Numbered from the stretch's first letter, positions 17,984 to 27,228 are shown. The stretch is 64,000 nucleotides of DNA from Arcticimaribacter sp002477625 (GCA_943846665.1 OX044358.1:1922001-1986000), one strand, 5' to 3'. Numbers and translations: made by a program. Notes: generated from the sequence alone by a model not told the origin.

Positions 17984-18379
17984 ATGCTGCAAAGAATTCA
18001 GACGCTGTATACCCTTGCCTACATAATAATTACAATCCTTGCTATTGTTCGTTTTCCGATACCCTTAGACGATAACCCTGAGCGTATTTATGGGGTTCTC
18101 AGCAATATGCCTTACCTCTTTGTTTTGCTTGCCTCTGTGAGTTTGATGCTGTTTTCCAAGCGGAGTTTTCAACTTGTATTGAACAGACTTATTTTAGTCA
18201 CTTCAATAGGATATGAGGTATTTGAACTGGTAGATGTTTTTGAGCAATTTGATTCTCTCAAGCAATTAATCTTAATCCATTATTCACTTGTCTTGCTAAG
18301 CTGGATATTCTTACTACTGGCCAACAGATACATCAAAAAAGATGAGGCTTTGATTCGGTCCGTAGACCGTTTGCGTTAA
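17984..18379 (+). CDS. DUF4293 family membrane protein
   Basis: A 131-aa protein starting MLQRIQTLYTLAYIIITI, the characteristic opening of the Bacteroidota-specific DUF4293 family. Four hydrophobic segments are visible (about 8-22, 44-58, 67-80 and 97-118), separated by short charged loops. It is transcribed divergently from rho with a 149-base gap, an arrangement common in this class. It ends four bases into the convergent phosphoesterase gene. Function unknown. Confidence 0.85.
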   Translation: MLQRIQTLYTLAYIIITILAIVRFPIPLDDNPERIYGVLSNMPYLFVLLASVSLMLFSKRSFQLVLNRLILVTSIGYEVFELVDVFEQFDSLKQLILIHYSLVLLSWIFLLLANRYIKKDEALIRSVDRLR

Positions 18380-18885
18380 TCTTGAATTTTACCTCGCATT
18401 CCCAACTCTATAGCTTCTAGATTTTGAATCTGATCTCCATCAATTTCAAAGCGCAACATGGTTCGTACCTTGTGAAATCCGTGTACACCCGCTGCTCCGG
18501 GGTTCATATGTAAGTGCTTGTACTTTTTGTCCTGCATTACTTTGAGAATGTGGGAATGCCCACAAATAAAAAGCTTAGGGAATGATCTGCTCAATACTGT
18601 GCGTACTTTGGGGTTGTAACGGCCAGGATTTCCTCCAATATGGGTCATGAGTACTGCTACTTTTTCGCAGTAAAATTGTTGAAATTCTGGAAAACTTAGC
18701 CGTGCCTCTTTTCCGTCGATATTGCCGTAGACAGCCCGCAAAGGCTTTATTTTTTCAATAGCATCGGTTACACTGAGGTTTCCAATATCGCCGGCATGCC
18801 AAACTTCGTCTGCCTGTTCAACATAACTGAGGATACGTTCGTCTATATGGCTATGCGTATCGGAGAGGAGGAGTATTTTTTTCAA
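18376..18885 (-). CDS. YfcE/MJ0936-type metallophosphoesterase
   Basis: A 169-aa calcineurin-like phosphodiesterase. The five metal-site motifs are visible in order: LLSDTHSHID, WHAGDIGN, YGNIDGKE, MTHIGGNPGRYN and CGHSHILKV, with MNPGAAGVHG near the end. Relatives hydrolyse phosphodiesters in a Mn-dependent manner; the cellular substrate is not known. The start is a TTG at 18885; no in-frame ATG lies near. It overlaps the convergent DUF4293 gene by four bases. Confidence 0.88.
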   Translation of the reverse strand: MKKILLLSDTHSHIDERILSYVEQADEVWHAGDIGNLSVTDAIEKIKPLRAVYGNIDGKEARLSFPEFQQFYCEKVAVLMTHIGGNPGRYNPKVRTVLSRSFPKLFICGHSHILKVMQDKKYKHLHMNPGAAGVHGFHKVRTMLRFEIDGDQIQNLEAIELGMRGKIQD

Positions 18886-19039
18886 AAGTTTAGTAAAGGA
18901 GTTTTGGTGACTTTTAGGTTCTCGCTCAAATGTCTTAATTAAATTATTTCATTGCAATTTACTTTAAATAAATATGTGAAATAATGCTTATTCGATTTAA
19001 ATTACTTTCAATTAAACTCGTGCAATTGTAGATATTGTT

Positions 19040-19068
19040 TTGCTTGTTATGTTTTTCTGATACCTTTG
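19040..19068 (+). promoter_or_regulatory. Promoter of truA
   Basis: TTG at 19040-19042, 18-base spacer, TACCTTTG at 19061-19068; the truA GTG is 15 bases downstream. Confidence 0.65.
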
Positions 19069-19083
19069 CAACAAAGAATTTAA

Positions 19084-19845
19084 GTGCGTTATTTCATCAA
19101 TTTATCTTATTTAGGAAGTCCGTTTCACGGATGGCAATGCCAACCCAACGCGATCAGCGTTCAAGAGGTTTTGGAAGATGCTTTGACAACGGTGTTACGA
19201 GCTCCAATAAAGGTAACTGGAGCTGGACGAACCGATACAGGAGTTCATGCCCGACTCATGGTTGCTCACTTTGACGCAGAGGTTCCAAAGGAAATACAAG
19301 GCAATTTGGTTTATCTGATCAATCAATACCTCAATTTTGATGTTGTAATTCATTCCGTTGTAGCGGTAAAGCCAGATGCTCATGCACGCTTTGACGCTAG
19401 TTGGAGAACCTATGAATACCATATAGATGCGAAGAAAAATCCATTTTCACAAGGGTTAACCTATTATGTTCGTGATGCCCTCGATCTGGAGAAAATGAAC
19501 GAAGCTGCTCAATTGATGCAAACTTTCAAAGATTTTGAGGCATTTTCAAAAATACATACCGAAGTCAAAACATTCTTTTGTGACATCCAACACGCCCAAT
19601 GGGTCGCCAAAGAAGGCGGCTATGTTTTTACCATCACAGCCAATCGTTTTTTACGGAATATGGTTCGTGCTATTGTAGGAACCCTATTGGATGTGGGCAC
19701 AGGTAAAATTACGATTGAGGCATTCGGAGAAATTATAAAAAGTAAAAAAAGAAGTAATGCGGGGCTTTCTGTACCAGCACAAGGGTTGTATCTTACAGAC
19801 ATTCAATACCCAAAAGAAACCTATAGTATAAATGGCAAAAGTTAA
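19084..19845 (+). CDS. truA: tRNA pseudouridine(38-40) synthase
   Basis: Converts uridines 38-40 of the tRNA anticodon arm to pseudouridine. The 253-aa protein shows the start RYFINLSYLGSPFHGWQ, the catalytic Asp in GAGRTDTGVHA (about residue 55), and NRFLRNMVRAIVGTLLDVG near the C-terminus. Translation begins at a GTG at 19084; no ATG gives the full N-terminus. Its last 14 bases overlap the ABC exporter gene, suggesting coupling. Confidence 0.95.
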   Translation: MRYFINLSYLGSPFHGWQCQPNAISVQEVLEDALTTVLRAPIKVTGAGRTDTGVHARLMVAHFDAEVPKEIQGNLVYLINQYLNFDVVIHSVVAVKPDAHARFDASWRTYEYHIDAKKNPFSQGLTYYVRDALDLEKMNEAAQLMQTFKDFEAFSKIHTEVKTFFCDIQHAQWVAKEGGYVFTITANRFLRNMVRAIVGTLLDVGTGKITIEAFGEIIKSKKRSNAGLSVPAQGLYLTDIQYPKETYSINGKS

Positions 19846-21595
19846 CGGCAAAGTATTTGATTTAAAGTTGTTAGGTAAATTGATGGATTACTCTAATCCC
19901 TATCGATTGACCTATTATTTTGTCTTGCTATCTGCGATTTTGCTGTCTGTGTTTTCTACGCTAAGTCCCTATTTACTTAAAATCGTTATCGACGATTACA
20001 TTACTCCTAAAGATTATGATGGGTTGGTGTTTTGTTCACTCTTAATGTTACTCAGTTTAATTTTAGAGGTCGTTTTTCAGTTCATCTTTATTTATTACGC
20101 GAACTGGTTGGGGCAAATGATTGTAAAAGACCTTCGGGTAGAATTGTTTCAAAAACTGATTCGTTTTAAAATGGCCTATTACGATACTTCGGCAGTTGGA
20201 CGTTTAGTAACCCGATCCGTTAGTGATATAGAAACCATTGCCAGTATCTTCAGTCAGGGATTGTTTATGATCATCGCCGATTTATTAAAAATGGGAATAG
20301 TTGTAGCGGTTATGCTCTTTGTAAATTGGAAGCTTTCACTCATTGTTTTTTCGGTCTTACCGGTTATTTTATATGCTACGCGTGTATTTCAGAAGTCCAT
20401 GAAAAAAGCCTTTGAAGATGTTCGCAAGCAGGTTGCTGATTTAAACACCTTTGTTCAAGAGCGGATTAGTGGAATGAAAATCGTCCAACTTTTTAATCGG
20501 GAGGTAATTGAGCAAAATACCTTTATGGGCATCAATAAAAAGCATAAAAAGGCTTGGTTAAAAACGGTTTGGTTCAACTCCATATTTTTTCCAGTTGCGG
20601 AAATTTCCACCTCCGTTACCATTGGACTTTTAGTTTGGTACGGCGGCTTGAATGTCATTGCTGGCGGGAGTATTTCCTTGGGTATTATCTTCTTGTTCAT
20701 ACAGCTTTCTCAAATGCTTTTTCGCCCACTACGTCAGATAGCGGATAAATTCAATACGCTTCAAATGGGGATGGTAGCTGCCAATCGTGTTTTTGTAATC
20801 TTAGAGACCGAAAGTCAAATTGAAGACAATGGAGCCTTTACGACTCAGGCGATGTCGGGAAAAATTGATTTAGAGCAGCTTCATTTTTCGTACATCAAAG
20901 GAGAAGAAGTACTCAAAGGCATCGACTTGCAAGTTCTGCCAGGTGAAACAGTGGCGATCGTTGGAGCTACGGGAGCAGGAAAATCTACAATCATCAATCT
21001 GCTTTCTCGATTCTATGAATTTGATTCTGGGGACATCAAGATTGATGGAACATCCATTCGCGATTATGCCTTAACCGATTTAAGAAGGCATGTAGCCGTT
21101 GTGTTGCAGGATGTATTCCTTTTTGCGGATACCGTTTATAATAACATTACGCTTTACAACCCGAACATCAGTTTAGAACAGGTTCAACTAGCAGCTAAAG
21201 AAATTGGAGTTCACGAATTCATCAGTTCTTTGCCCGGCGGTTATGAGTATAACGTAAAGGAACGCGGTGTTATGTTGTCAGCTGGTCAGCGACAACTGAT
21301 TGCTTTTTTACGAGCCTTTCTTTCAAAGCCTACCATTTTAGTGCTGGACGAAGCCACTTCTTCCATAGACTCTTATTCCGAAGAATTGATTCAGACCGCA
21401 ACGGAGACCATTACCAGAGGAAAAACATCACTCATCATTGCCCATCGTTTGGCTACTATTCAGAATGCAGATCGTATTGTTGTGATGGACCAAGGCTTGA
21501 TTGTTGAAGTAGGCACTCACAAAGAGTTGTTGAATAAAAAGAATGGCTATTACCAAAAACTACATCAAGTTCAGTTTTCTGAGATTGAATCTTAG
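19832..21595 (+). CDS. ABC exporter, fused permease and ATPase (MsbA-like)
   Basis: A 587-aa half-transporter. The N-terminal 320 residues hold six membrane helices of the type 1 exporter fold; the C-terminal nucleotide-binding domain has Walker A GATGAGKST, the Q-loop VLQDVFLF, signature LSAGQRQLIAF (degenerate LSGGQ) and Walker B ILVLDEATSSID, then an H-loop in IIAHRLATI. Such homodimers flip lipids or export drugs or peptides; the substrate is not evident. Overlaps truA by 14 bases and converges on cdaA with a four-base overlap. Confidence 0.93.
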   Translation: MAKVNGKVFDLKLLGKLMDYSNPYRLTYYFVLLSAILLSVFSTLSPYLLKIVIDDYITPKDYDGLVFCSLLMLLSLILEVVFQFIFIYYANWLGQMIVKDLRVELFQKLIRFKMAYYDTSAVGRLVTRSVSDIETIASIFSQGLFMIIADLLKMGIVVAVMLFVNWKLSLIVFSVLPVILYATRVFQKSMKKAFEDVRKQVADLNTFVQERISGMKIVQLFNREVIEQNTFMGINKKHKKAWLKTVWFNSIFFPVAEISTSVTIGLLVWYGGLNVIAGGSISLGIIFLFIQLSQMLFRPLRQIADKFNTLQMGMVAANRVFVILETESQIEDNGAFTTQAMSGKIDLEQLHFSYIKGEEVLKGIDLQVLPGETVAIVGATGAGKSTIINLLSRFYEFDSGDIKIDGTSIRDYALTDLRRHVAVVLQDVFLFADTVYNNITLYNPNISLEQVQLAAKEIGVHEFISSLPGGYEYNVKERGVMLSAGQRQLIAFLRAFLSKPTILVLDEATSSIDSYSEELIQTATETITRGKTSLIIAHRLATIQNADRIVVMDQGLIVEVGTHKELLNKKNGYYQKLHQVQFSEIES

Positions 21596-22380
21596 AACGA
21601 TAAATCTTCGCTCAAAATCCTTTTCAACTTATCGACAGAAGTAAAGTTGATGAACGCTCCATCTTTAATGTAGGTAATCAATCCGCGTTGTTCCGAAACA
21701 ACAATAACTAAGGCGTCTGTCTTTTCGGAAATTCCAGCTCCTGCTCTGTGACGTAAACCATAGTTTTTCGGAATGGAAGTCGATTCGGATACCGGAAGAA
21801 CCACCCGAGTAGCAGTTATGACGTTGTCCTTGATTATGATTGCTCCATCGTGAAGGGGACTGTTTTTAAAGAAAATGGTTTCTAGAATCTGAGAGGAAAG
21901 TTTTATTTCAGTTTTATCGCCTGTATTTTGTAGAAAGTCTAATGAATTGGAACGTTCTATAACTATGATTGCCCCCGTTTTTTCGCTTGCCATTTTTTCA
22001 CAAGCGCTCGCTAGTAAAGACAGGTCCAGTTTTACCACATCATTTTGTTGTCCCAAGAAATTAAAATAGCGAACCAAGCTTTTTCTACTGGTATAATTTG
22101 TAGAGCCCAAGAGGAGAAGAAACTTCCGTATTTCTTGTTGGAAAACAACAATCAAAGCAAAGAATCCAACACTGATGAATTTACCAAGAATATTACTCAG
22201 AACATCCATGTTTAGGGCATCGGTCAATACCCAGATGAGGTATATGATTACAATTCCCAGGAAGATATTGATCGCTACAGTACCTTTTACTAGCTTGTAT
22301 AAATAGTAGAGTAATACCGCTACCAAGATGATATCGGTTACGTCAATAAAACTGATTTCTAAGAAATTTAGGCCATCCAA
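21592..22380 (-). CDS. cdaA: Membrane diadenylate cyclase CdaA
   Basis: Makes cyclic di-AMP from two ATP. The 262-aa protein has three N-terminal membrane helices (residues about 12-90) followed by a DisA_N/DAC domain with the catalytic DGA motif in PLHDGAIIIKDN and RHR in GLRHRAGAGISEKTDA. The start appears to be a TTG at 22380, since the nearby ATG is out of frame. It is 30 bases downstream of folP in the same direction. The regulator CdaR and GlmM, partners in Firmicutes, are not adjacent; the Bacteroidota pattern is usually folP-cdaA as seen here. Confidence 0.93.
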   Translation of the reverse strand: MDGLNFLEISFIDVTDIILVAVLLYYLYKLVKGTVAINIFLGIVIIYLIWVLTDALNMDVLSNILGKFISVGFFALIVVFQQEIRKFLLLLGSTNYTSRKSLVRYFNFLGQQNDVVKLDLSLLASACEKMASEKTGAIIVIERSNSLDFLQNTGDKTEIKLSSQILETIFFKNSPLHDGAIIIKDNVITATRVVLPVSESTSIPKNYGLRHRAGAGISEKTDALVIVVSEQRGLITYIKDGAFINFTSVDKLKRILSEDLSF

Positions 22381-22410
22381 GGCAAAGTGTTTTTTGTAAA
22401 ATTAGAAAAA

Positions 22411-23250
22411 CTATTGAAGCGCTTCTAATAAATCAATACATTCTTTTGCTTCTTTGACGTCATGGACTCGAAGTATTTGTGCTTTTTTAGAAAGCGCAAG
22501 GGTGTGCAAGACCGTTGTTCCATTAAGAGCAGTTTCGGCTTTTATATTCAATGTTTTATAGATCATGGATTTTCTTGAAACCCCTGCAAGTACGGGTACA
22601 TCAAAACATTGAAAGGTTTCAAGTTGTTTGAGTAACTCAAAATTATGTTCCTTGGTTTTTCCAAATCCAAACCCAGGATCGATGATGATGTCGTTGATCC
22701 CCGCTGTTTGGGCCTCCTTTATTTTTTTTGAAAAGAAAAAAACTACCTCATCGACTACATTCGTATATACCGGTTGCAGTTGCATGGTTTCTGGCCTGCC
22801 TTGCATGTGCATGGCGATAAAGGGAACTTGGTGTTTTCCGACTGTAGTTAACATTTCAGGATCAAATGCCCCAGCCGAGATGTCGTTGATTAGCGCAGCT
22901 CCACGATCAATGGTTTGGGCTGCAACTTTTGATCTAAAGGTATCTATAGAAAAGAGTGTTTGAGGAAATTCAAATTTTAGTTTTTCGAATGTGGGGAGGA
23001 GGCGCTTCAATTCTTCCACTTCAGAAACTTCTTCAGTTCCGGGCTTGGAACTATAGGCACCAACGTCAATAAAGTCTGCACCCTCCTTGATCATCTTTTC
23101 ACATTGAACTAGGGCAGCGTCGACCTTGTTGTAATTTCCACCATCAAAAAAAGAGTCAGGAGTAAGGTTTAAAATTCCCATGATCTTGGGTTTAGATAAA
23201 TCTACTAGAGTGCCGCTGCAATTGATCGTCCTGTGGTGTTTAGTATTCAT
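22411..23250 (-). CDS. folP: Dihydropteroate synthase
   Basis: Condenses p-aminobenzoate with hydroxymethyl-dihydropterin diphosphate, the sulfonamide target. Motifs: MGILNLTPDSFFDGGNY (pterin loop 1), DVGAYSSKPGTEEV (loop 2), SIDTFRSKVA, INDISAGAFDPEM, DPGFGFGKTKEHN and AGVSRKSMI. The start is placed at the ATG at 23250, giving 279 aa; an upstream in-frame ATG at 23307 would add 19 basic/hydrophobic residues not typical for the family. Divergent from the DUF1599 gene across 70 bases, and first gene before cdaA. Confidence 0.95.
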   Translation of the reverse strand: MNTKHHRTINCSGTLVDLSKPKIMGILNLTPDSFFDGGNYNKVDAALVQCEKMIKEGADFIDVGAYSSKPGTEEVSEVEELKRLLPTFEKLKFEFPQTLFSIDTFRSKVAAQTIDRGAALINDISAGAFDPEMLTTVGKHQVPFIAMHMQGRPETMQLQPVYTNVVDEVVFFFSKKIKEAQTAGINDIIIDPGFGFGKTKEHNFELLKQLETFQCFDVPVLAGVSRKSMIYKTLNIKAETALNGTTVLHTLALSKKAQILRVHDVKEAKECIDLLEALQ

Positions 23251-23320
23251 GAATAACTTTTTTCGGAATATTTGAAAGAGATGAAAAATTAAACGAAATT
23301 TACACATATTTGCTATACCT

Positions 23321-23857
23321 ATGAAATCTACTCAAGCACATTATCAACAGATTACCAACAGATGTAAAGACCTGTTCATCAATAAGATGAAGGATTACGG
23401 TGCAGCTTGGAGAATTCTTAGATTACCTTCGCTTACCGATCAAATTTTTATTAAAGCACAACGAATCAGGAGCATACAAGATCTTGAGGAGCAAAAAATT
23501 GAAGAAGGTCAGGTCAGCGAGTTTATGGGGATCATCAATTATTCTTTGATGGCCCTGATTCAATTGGAGCTTGGAATAGCCGAGCAACCCGACTTAAATC
23601 CACAAAAAGCAACCGAATTGTACGAAAAACATCTTGCCGAAACCTTTCAACTCATGATGGATAAAAATCACGATTATGGAGAAGCTTGGAGGGAAATGCG
23701 CGTAAGCTCATTAACAGACTTGATTTTACAAAAACTGTTGCGTGTAAAACAAATTGAAGACAATCAAGGAAAGACAATTGTCAGCGAAGGTATTGACGCA
23801 AATTATCAGGACATGATCAATTATGCTGTTTTTGCTTTGATTCATTTGGATTCATAA
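23321..23857 (+). CDS. DUF1599 protein with two tandem domains
   Basis: A 178-aa protein made of an internal duplication. KDYGAAWRILRLPSLTDQIF with KAQRIRSI (about 22-50) recurs as HDYGEAWREMRVSSLTDLIL with KLLRVKQI (about 112-140), each followed by a helix with NYSLMALIQLE or NYAVFALIHLD. This is the DUF1599 family, also listed as nucleotide modification associated domain 1. No catalytic role is established. It stands 3 bases before a permease gene and divergent from folP, a neighbourhood conserved in flavobacteria. Confidence 0.85.
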   Translation: MKSTQAHYQQITNRCKDLFINKMKDYGAAWRILRLPSLTDQIFIKAQRIRSIQDLEEQKIEEGQVSEFMGIINYSLMALIQLELGIAEQPDLNPQKATELYEKHLAETFQLMMDKNHDYGEAWREMRVSSLTDLILQKLLRVKQIEDNQGKTIVSEGIDANYQDMINYAVFALIHLDS

Positions 23858-23860
23858 ACC

Positions 23861-24937
23861 ATGTTTACTTTTATTTTAGAAAAAATAATCAGTGGATTGC
23901 TAACCCTTTTTGGGGTGGCTACCGTAGTGTTTTTTTTATTCAATGTATTGCCTGGTGATCCCGCTCAAATGGTGTTGGACCAAAACGCAACAGAAGTTCA
24001 ATTGATGAAAGTGAAAAAAAAGTACGGCTTCGATATGCCCATTGGAAAGCAATATTTAATTTACTTGAATGATCTTGCACCTCTTTCTTTTCACTCTAAA
24101 AATCCAACCGACTTTACGTTCTATACCCCATCGAAATACGGTGGTTTTTTGCTTTTATCTTTTTCAAAAGTTGACCTAATCTTTAAGACTCCCTATTTGA
24201 GAACCTCCTACCAACGTCAGGGCAAGAAAGTACAAACCATCATAGCCGAAACCTTACCCAATACCTTTATTTTGGCAGTGGCTTCAATAGGAATTGCGAT
24301 CATACTAGGCCTTATTTTTGGGGTTATTGCAGGGATCTTTAAAGGGAGTTGGATCGATACGAGCATCCAGTTATTAAGTACTCTAGGCATGAGTGTCCCT
24401 TCTTTTTTTAGTGCCATTCTTTTTTCTTGGATTTTTGGTTATTTGCTGAATGCCCATACTCATTTGAATATGACGGGGAGTTTATACGAATTAGACGACT
24501 TTGGAGAAGGGTCGCAACTGCAGCTTAAGAACCTAATCCTCCCGGCTTTTGTGTTGGGAATTCGCCCTTTGGCCGTGATTGTTCAACTGGTTCGTAGTGG
24601 TTTGATTGAGGTAATGACCCAAGATTATATTCGTACGGCCAAAGCCAAAGGCTTATCACCCTTGACGATAGTTTATCGGCATGCTTTGAAGAACTCATTG
24701 AATCCAGTAATCACTGCTGTATCCGGATGGTTTGCATCGATGCTTGCTGGGGCGGTGTTTGTGGAATATATTTTTGGATGGCGGGGTATTGGAAAAGAAA
24801 TAGTTACAGCATTGAATACACTCGATATACCCGTTGTGATGGGATCTGTGCTAATCATAGCAACTTTATTCATTATAATCAATATCTTTGTGGACTTATT
24901 TTATGTGGTCATCGACCCACAAGCAAAACCATTTTAA
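23861..24937 (+). CDS. ABC transporter permease, DppB/OppB type
   Basis: A 358-aa inner-membrane protein of the BPD_transp_1 family. The opening matches DppB: first helix, then LPGDPAQMVLDQNATEVQL and KKYGFDMPIGKQYLIYLNDL. The cytoplasmic EAA loop is in YIRTAKAKGLSPLTIVYRHA, and FVEYIFGWRGIGKEI follows. About 75 residues between helix 1 and helix 2 are polar and unconserved. No DppC, binding protein or ATPase lies beside it, so partners must be elsewhere. It is cotranscribed with the DUF1599 gene and probably tpiA (21-base gap). Confidence 0.9.
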   Translation: MFTFILEKIISGLLTLFGVATVVFFLFNVLPGDPAQMVLDQNATEVQLMKVKKKYGFDMPIGKQYLIYLNDLAPLSFHSKNPTDFTFYTPSKYGGFLLLSFSKVDLIFKTPYLRTSYQRQGKKVQTIIAETLPNTFILAVASIGIAIILGLIFGVIAGIFKGSWIDTSIQLLSTLGMSVPSFFSAILFSWIFGYLLNAHTHLNMTGSLYELDDFGEGSQLQLKNLILPAFVLGIRPLAVIVQLVRSGLIEVMTQDYIRTAKAKGLSPLTIVYRHALKNSLNPVITAVSGWFASMLAGAVFVEYIFGWRGIGKEIVTALNTLDIPVVMGSVLIIATLFIIINIFVDLFYVVIDPQAKPF

Positions 24938-24958
24938 ATTAATCTAAAAAAAACACCT

Positions 24959-25708
24959 ATGCGTTCTAAAATTGTAGCCGGAAACTGGAAAATGAATAAT
25001 GATCAAGCTGATACAAGCACCCTAATTGATGCTTTAAAAGCTCATGGTGACTTTGGGGCTACCCGAGTTATTATTGCGCCCTCATTTGTACATTTAGCTC
25101 AAGCGGTTACTTTAACGGCTGATTCTGGAATTGAAGTTGCAGCACAGAATACGCATGAAGCTACTTCAGGAGCATACACAGGAGAGGTTTCTCCTGCTAT
25201 GTTGTCCAGTGTTGGAATTCAAACGGTTATTTTAGGACATTCAGAAAGAAGAGCTTATTTTGGAGAAAATGACGCAACCTTAGCAAAAAAAGTTTCCAAT
25301 GCATTGGATCACGATATGGATGTTATTTTTTGCTTTGGCGAAGAACTAGAAGATCGCAAATCAGACAAGCACTTTAGTGTTGTAAAATCTCAAATCGTCA
25401 ATGCTTTATTTGCATTGCCAGCAGCAGCTTGGTCTAAGATTGTTTTAGCATACGAACCCGTTTGGGCCATTGGTACTGGCGAAACTGCTTCTCCGGAGCA
25501 GGCACAAGAAATTCATGCATTTATTCGAGGCTTGGTACGAGACCAGTACGATGCGGCTTTGGCAGATGATGTTTCTATTCTTTATGGAGGGAGTGTAAAA
25601 CCCGGCAATGCACAAGAAATTTTTTCGAAGCAAGATGTTGATGGCGGCCTAATTGGCGGTGCAGCTCTTAGTGCAGCAGATTTCACAACAATCATTAAAT
25701 CCATCTAA
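24959..25708 (+). CDS. tpiA: Triosephosphate isomerase
   Basis: Interconverts dihydroxyacetone phosphate and glyceraldehyde-3-phosphate. The 249-aa protein shows GNWKMNND (catalytic Lys), the His electrophile in ILGHSERRAYF, catalytic Glu in LAYEPVWAIGTG with the flexible loop 6, and LYGGSVKPGN plus GLIGGAAL for phosphate binding. The ATG is preceded by 21 bases after the permease. Its stop overlaps the prmA start by one base (TAATG). Confidence 0.97.
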   Translation: MRSKIVAGNWKMNNDQADTSTLIDALKAHGDFGATRVIIAPSFVHLAQAVTLTADSGIEVAAQNTHEATSGAYTGEVSPAMLSSVGIQTVILGHSERRAYFGENDATLAKKVSNALDHDMDVIFCFGEELEDRKSDKHFSVVKSQIVNALFALPAAAWSKIVLAYEPVWAIGTGETASPEQAQEIHAFIRGLVRDQYDAALADDVSILYGGSVKPGNAQEIFSKQDVDGGLIGGAALSAADFTTIIKSI

Positions 25709-26544
25709 TGTCAACCTCATACGTTCAACTTCTCTTTACACTTGAGCCTGTCGAACCAGCGAGTGAAATCTTGATGGCAGAATTAGCTCAAATTGGATTT
25801 GAAAGTTTTGTTGAACTGGAGCACGGATTAGAAGCCTATATCCCACAAACGGATTTTTTAGAAGAGTCTTTGCAAGAAGTCACTCTTCTAAAAAATCCCG
25901 AATTTTCAATTGAATATTCTATCAATACCCTAGCACCCAAAAATTGGAATGAAGTTTGGGAATCCGATTTTAAGCCCATTGTTGTAGACGAGCGTTGTGC
26001 AGTACGTGCTGATTTTCACGAACCCATTGCTGTCGATTACGAACTGATCATTACACCAAAAATGAGTTTTGGAACTGGGCATCACCAAACCACTTATATG
26101 ATGATACAGCATATTTTAGATTTAGACCTGAAAGGGACTTCTGTTTTGGATATGGGCTGTGGAACAGGTGTCTTGGCTATTTTAGCTGTTAAAAAAGGGG
26201 CCCATACTGCTGATGCAATTGATATTGAGCCTTGGTGCTATGAAAACACAAAAGAAAATGCTCTTTTAAATGCCTGCAAAAACATACGGGTATACGAAGG
26301 AGATGCGCGTTTATTGGATGGAAAAAAGTACGATCTGATCATAGCAAACATCAATAAGAATGTTTTGTTACACGATATTCCAACCTATGCTTCTTGTTTA
26401 CATGCAAACGGAACCCTATTAATCAGTGGTTTTTATGCAGCAGATATGGAAGATATCAGCCGTGTTTGTACTTCAGCTGATCTAGAATATATATCGCATC
26501 TAGAAAGAGCGCATTGGGTAGCAGTTAAATTTACTAAACAATAA
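25708..26544 (+). CDS. prmA: Ribosomal protein uL11 methyltransferase
   Basis: SAM-dependent trimethylation of ribosomal protein L11. The 278-aa protein has the N-terminal substrate-recognition part, the segment MSFGTGHHQTTYMMI, the SAM motif SVLDMGCGTGVLAILAVKKG and the DLIIANINKNVL motif. Translationally coupled to tpiA (one-base overlap) and one base before clpS. Confidence 0.95.
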   Translation: MSTSYVQLLFTLEPVEPASEILMAELAQIGFESFVELEHGLEAYIPQTDFLEESLQEVTLLKNPEFSIEYSINTLAPKNWNEVWESDFKPIVVDERCAVRADFHEPIAVDYELIITPKMSFGTGHHQTTYMMIQHILDLDLKGTSVLDMGCGTGVLAILAVKKGAHTADAIDIEPWCYENTKENALLNACKNIRVYEGDARLLDGKKYDLIIANINKNVLLHDIPTYASCLHANGTLLISGFYAADMEDISRVCTSADLEYISHLERAHWVAVKFTKQ

Positions 26545-26545
26545 A

Positions 26546-26821
26546 ATGTATCCGAATCCAAAACATCAAGAGCTTGAAGAAGTAGAAGTACTTGCATCAA
26601 AAGAGCATAAAATCATCTTACACAACGATGATGTAAATACTTTTGATCACGTCATCAACTGTTTAATTCGCTATTGTGATCATACCCTAGAACAAGCCGA
26701 ACAGTGTGCCTATATCGTTCATTACAACGGAAAGTGTACGGTCAAAACGGGCTCCTACGACGATTTAGAACCCCGTTGTTCTTCCATGCTCAAAGCCAAC
26801 TTATCCGCAGAATTAGTTTAG
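26546..26821 (+). CDS. clpS: ATP-dependent Clp protease adaptor ClpS
   Basis: Delivers N-degron substrates to ClpAP/ClpCP. The 91-aa protein begins with an acidic, flexible tail, then KIILHNDDVNTFDHVINCLI, the conserved core with the N-terminal-residue-binding Asn-Asp pair, and ends with a short strand/helix. It is last in the tpiA-prmA-clpS run and overlaps the convergent YeeE-family gene by four bases. Confidence 0.95.
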   Translation: MYPNPKHQELEEVEVLASKEHKIILHNDDVNTFDHVINCLIRYCDHTLEQAEQCAYIVHYNGKCTVKTGSYDDLEPRCSSMLKANLSAELV

Positions 26822-27228
26822 GGAAGTTTGTGTGCTACCAAGCCGTAAACAAAAGTCCCTAAAAGGGCAGCAAGTATGACAATACTAATGCTGTAATAAC
26901 CAGCTCCAAAAAGAATGAACATGGGGCCGGGGCAAGCTCCAGCTAATGCCCAGCCTAATCCAAAAATACTACCGCCCAAAAGTGCTTTTTTGTAAAGCTT
27001 CGCTTTCTCTGGGAGGGCAATAGGATTTCCTTCAGTAGTTTGTATACCAAAGCGTTTGCTCAATTGAAGTAAAATAACTCCCATGATTACTGCGCTCCCT
27101 ATAATTCCATACATATGAAAGGATTCAAATCGGAACATCTCTACGATTCGATACCAAGAAACGGCTTCTGATTTGGTTAGGACTATACCAAAGAAAATTC
27201 CAGTAAGTAAAAATTTTATTGCTTTCAT
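26818..27228 (-). CDS. YeeE/YedE family protein, short C-terminal partner
   Basis: A 136-aa membrane protein with about four hydrophobic segments. GLGWALAGACPGPMFILFGA (about 90-109) is the hallmark of the half-YeeE proteins (DUF6691-like), with the Cys in the membrane used by thiosulfate or sulfur carriers. It follows the companion gene by 3 bases. The pair together equals one full-length YeeE/YedE transporter. Confidence 0.85.
   Translation of the reverse strand: MKAIKFLLTGIFFGIVLTKSEAVSWYRIVEMFRFESFHMYGIIGSAVIMGVILLQLSKRFGIQTTEGNPIALPEKAKLYKKALLGGSIFGLGWALAGACPGPMFILFGAGYYSISIVILAALLGTFVYGLVAHKLP

Noticed and set aside
24933..24948. TTTAAATT-AATCTAAA before tpiA as a fourth operator copy
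   Set aside because: It lacks the one-base spacer, is not beside a recognisable promoter, and AT-rich sequence makes such a match easy by chance.
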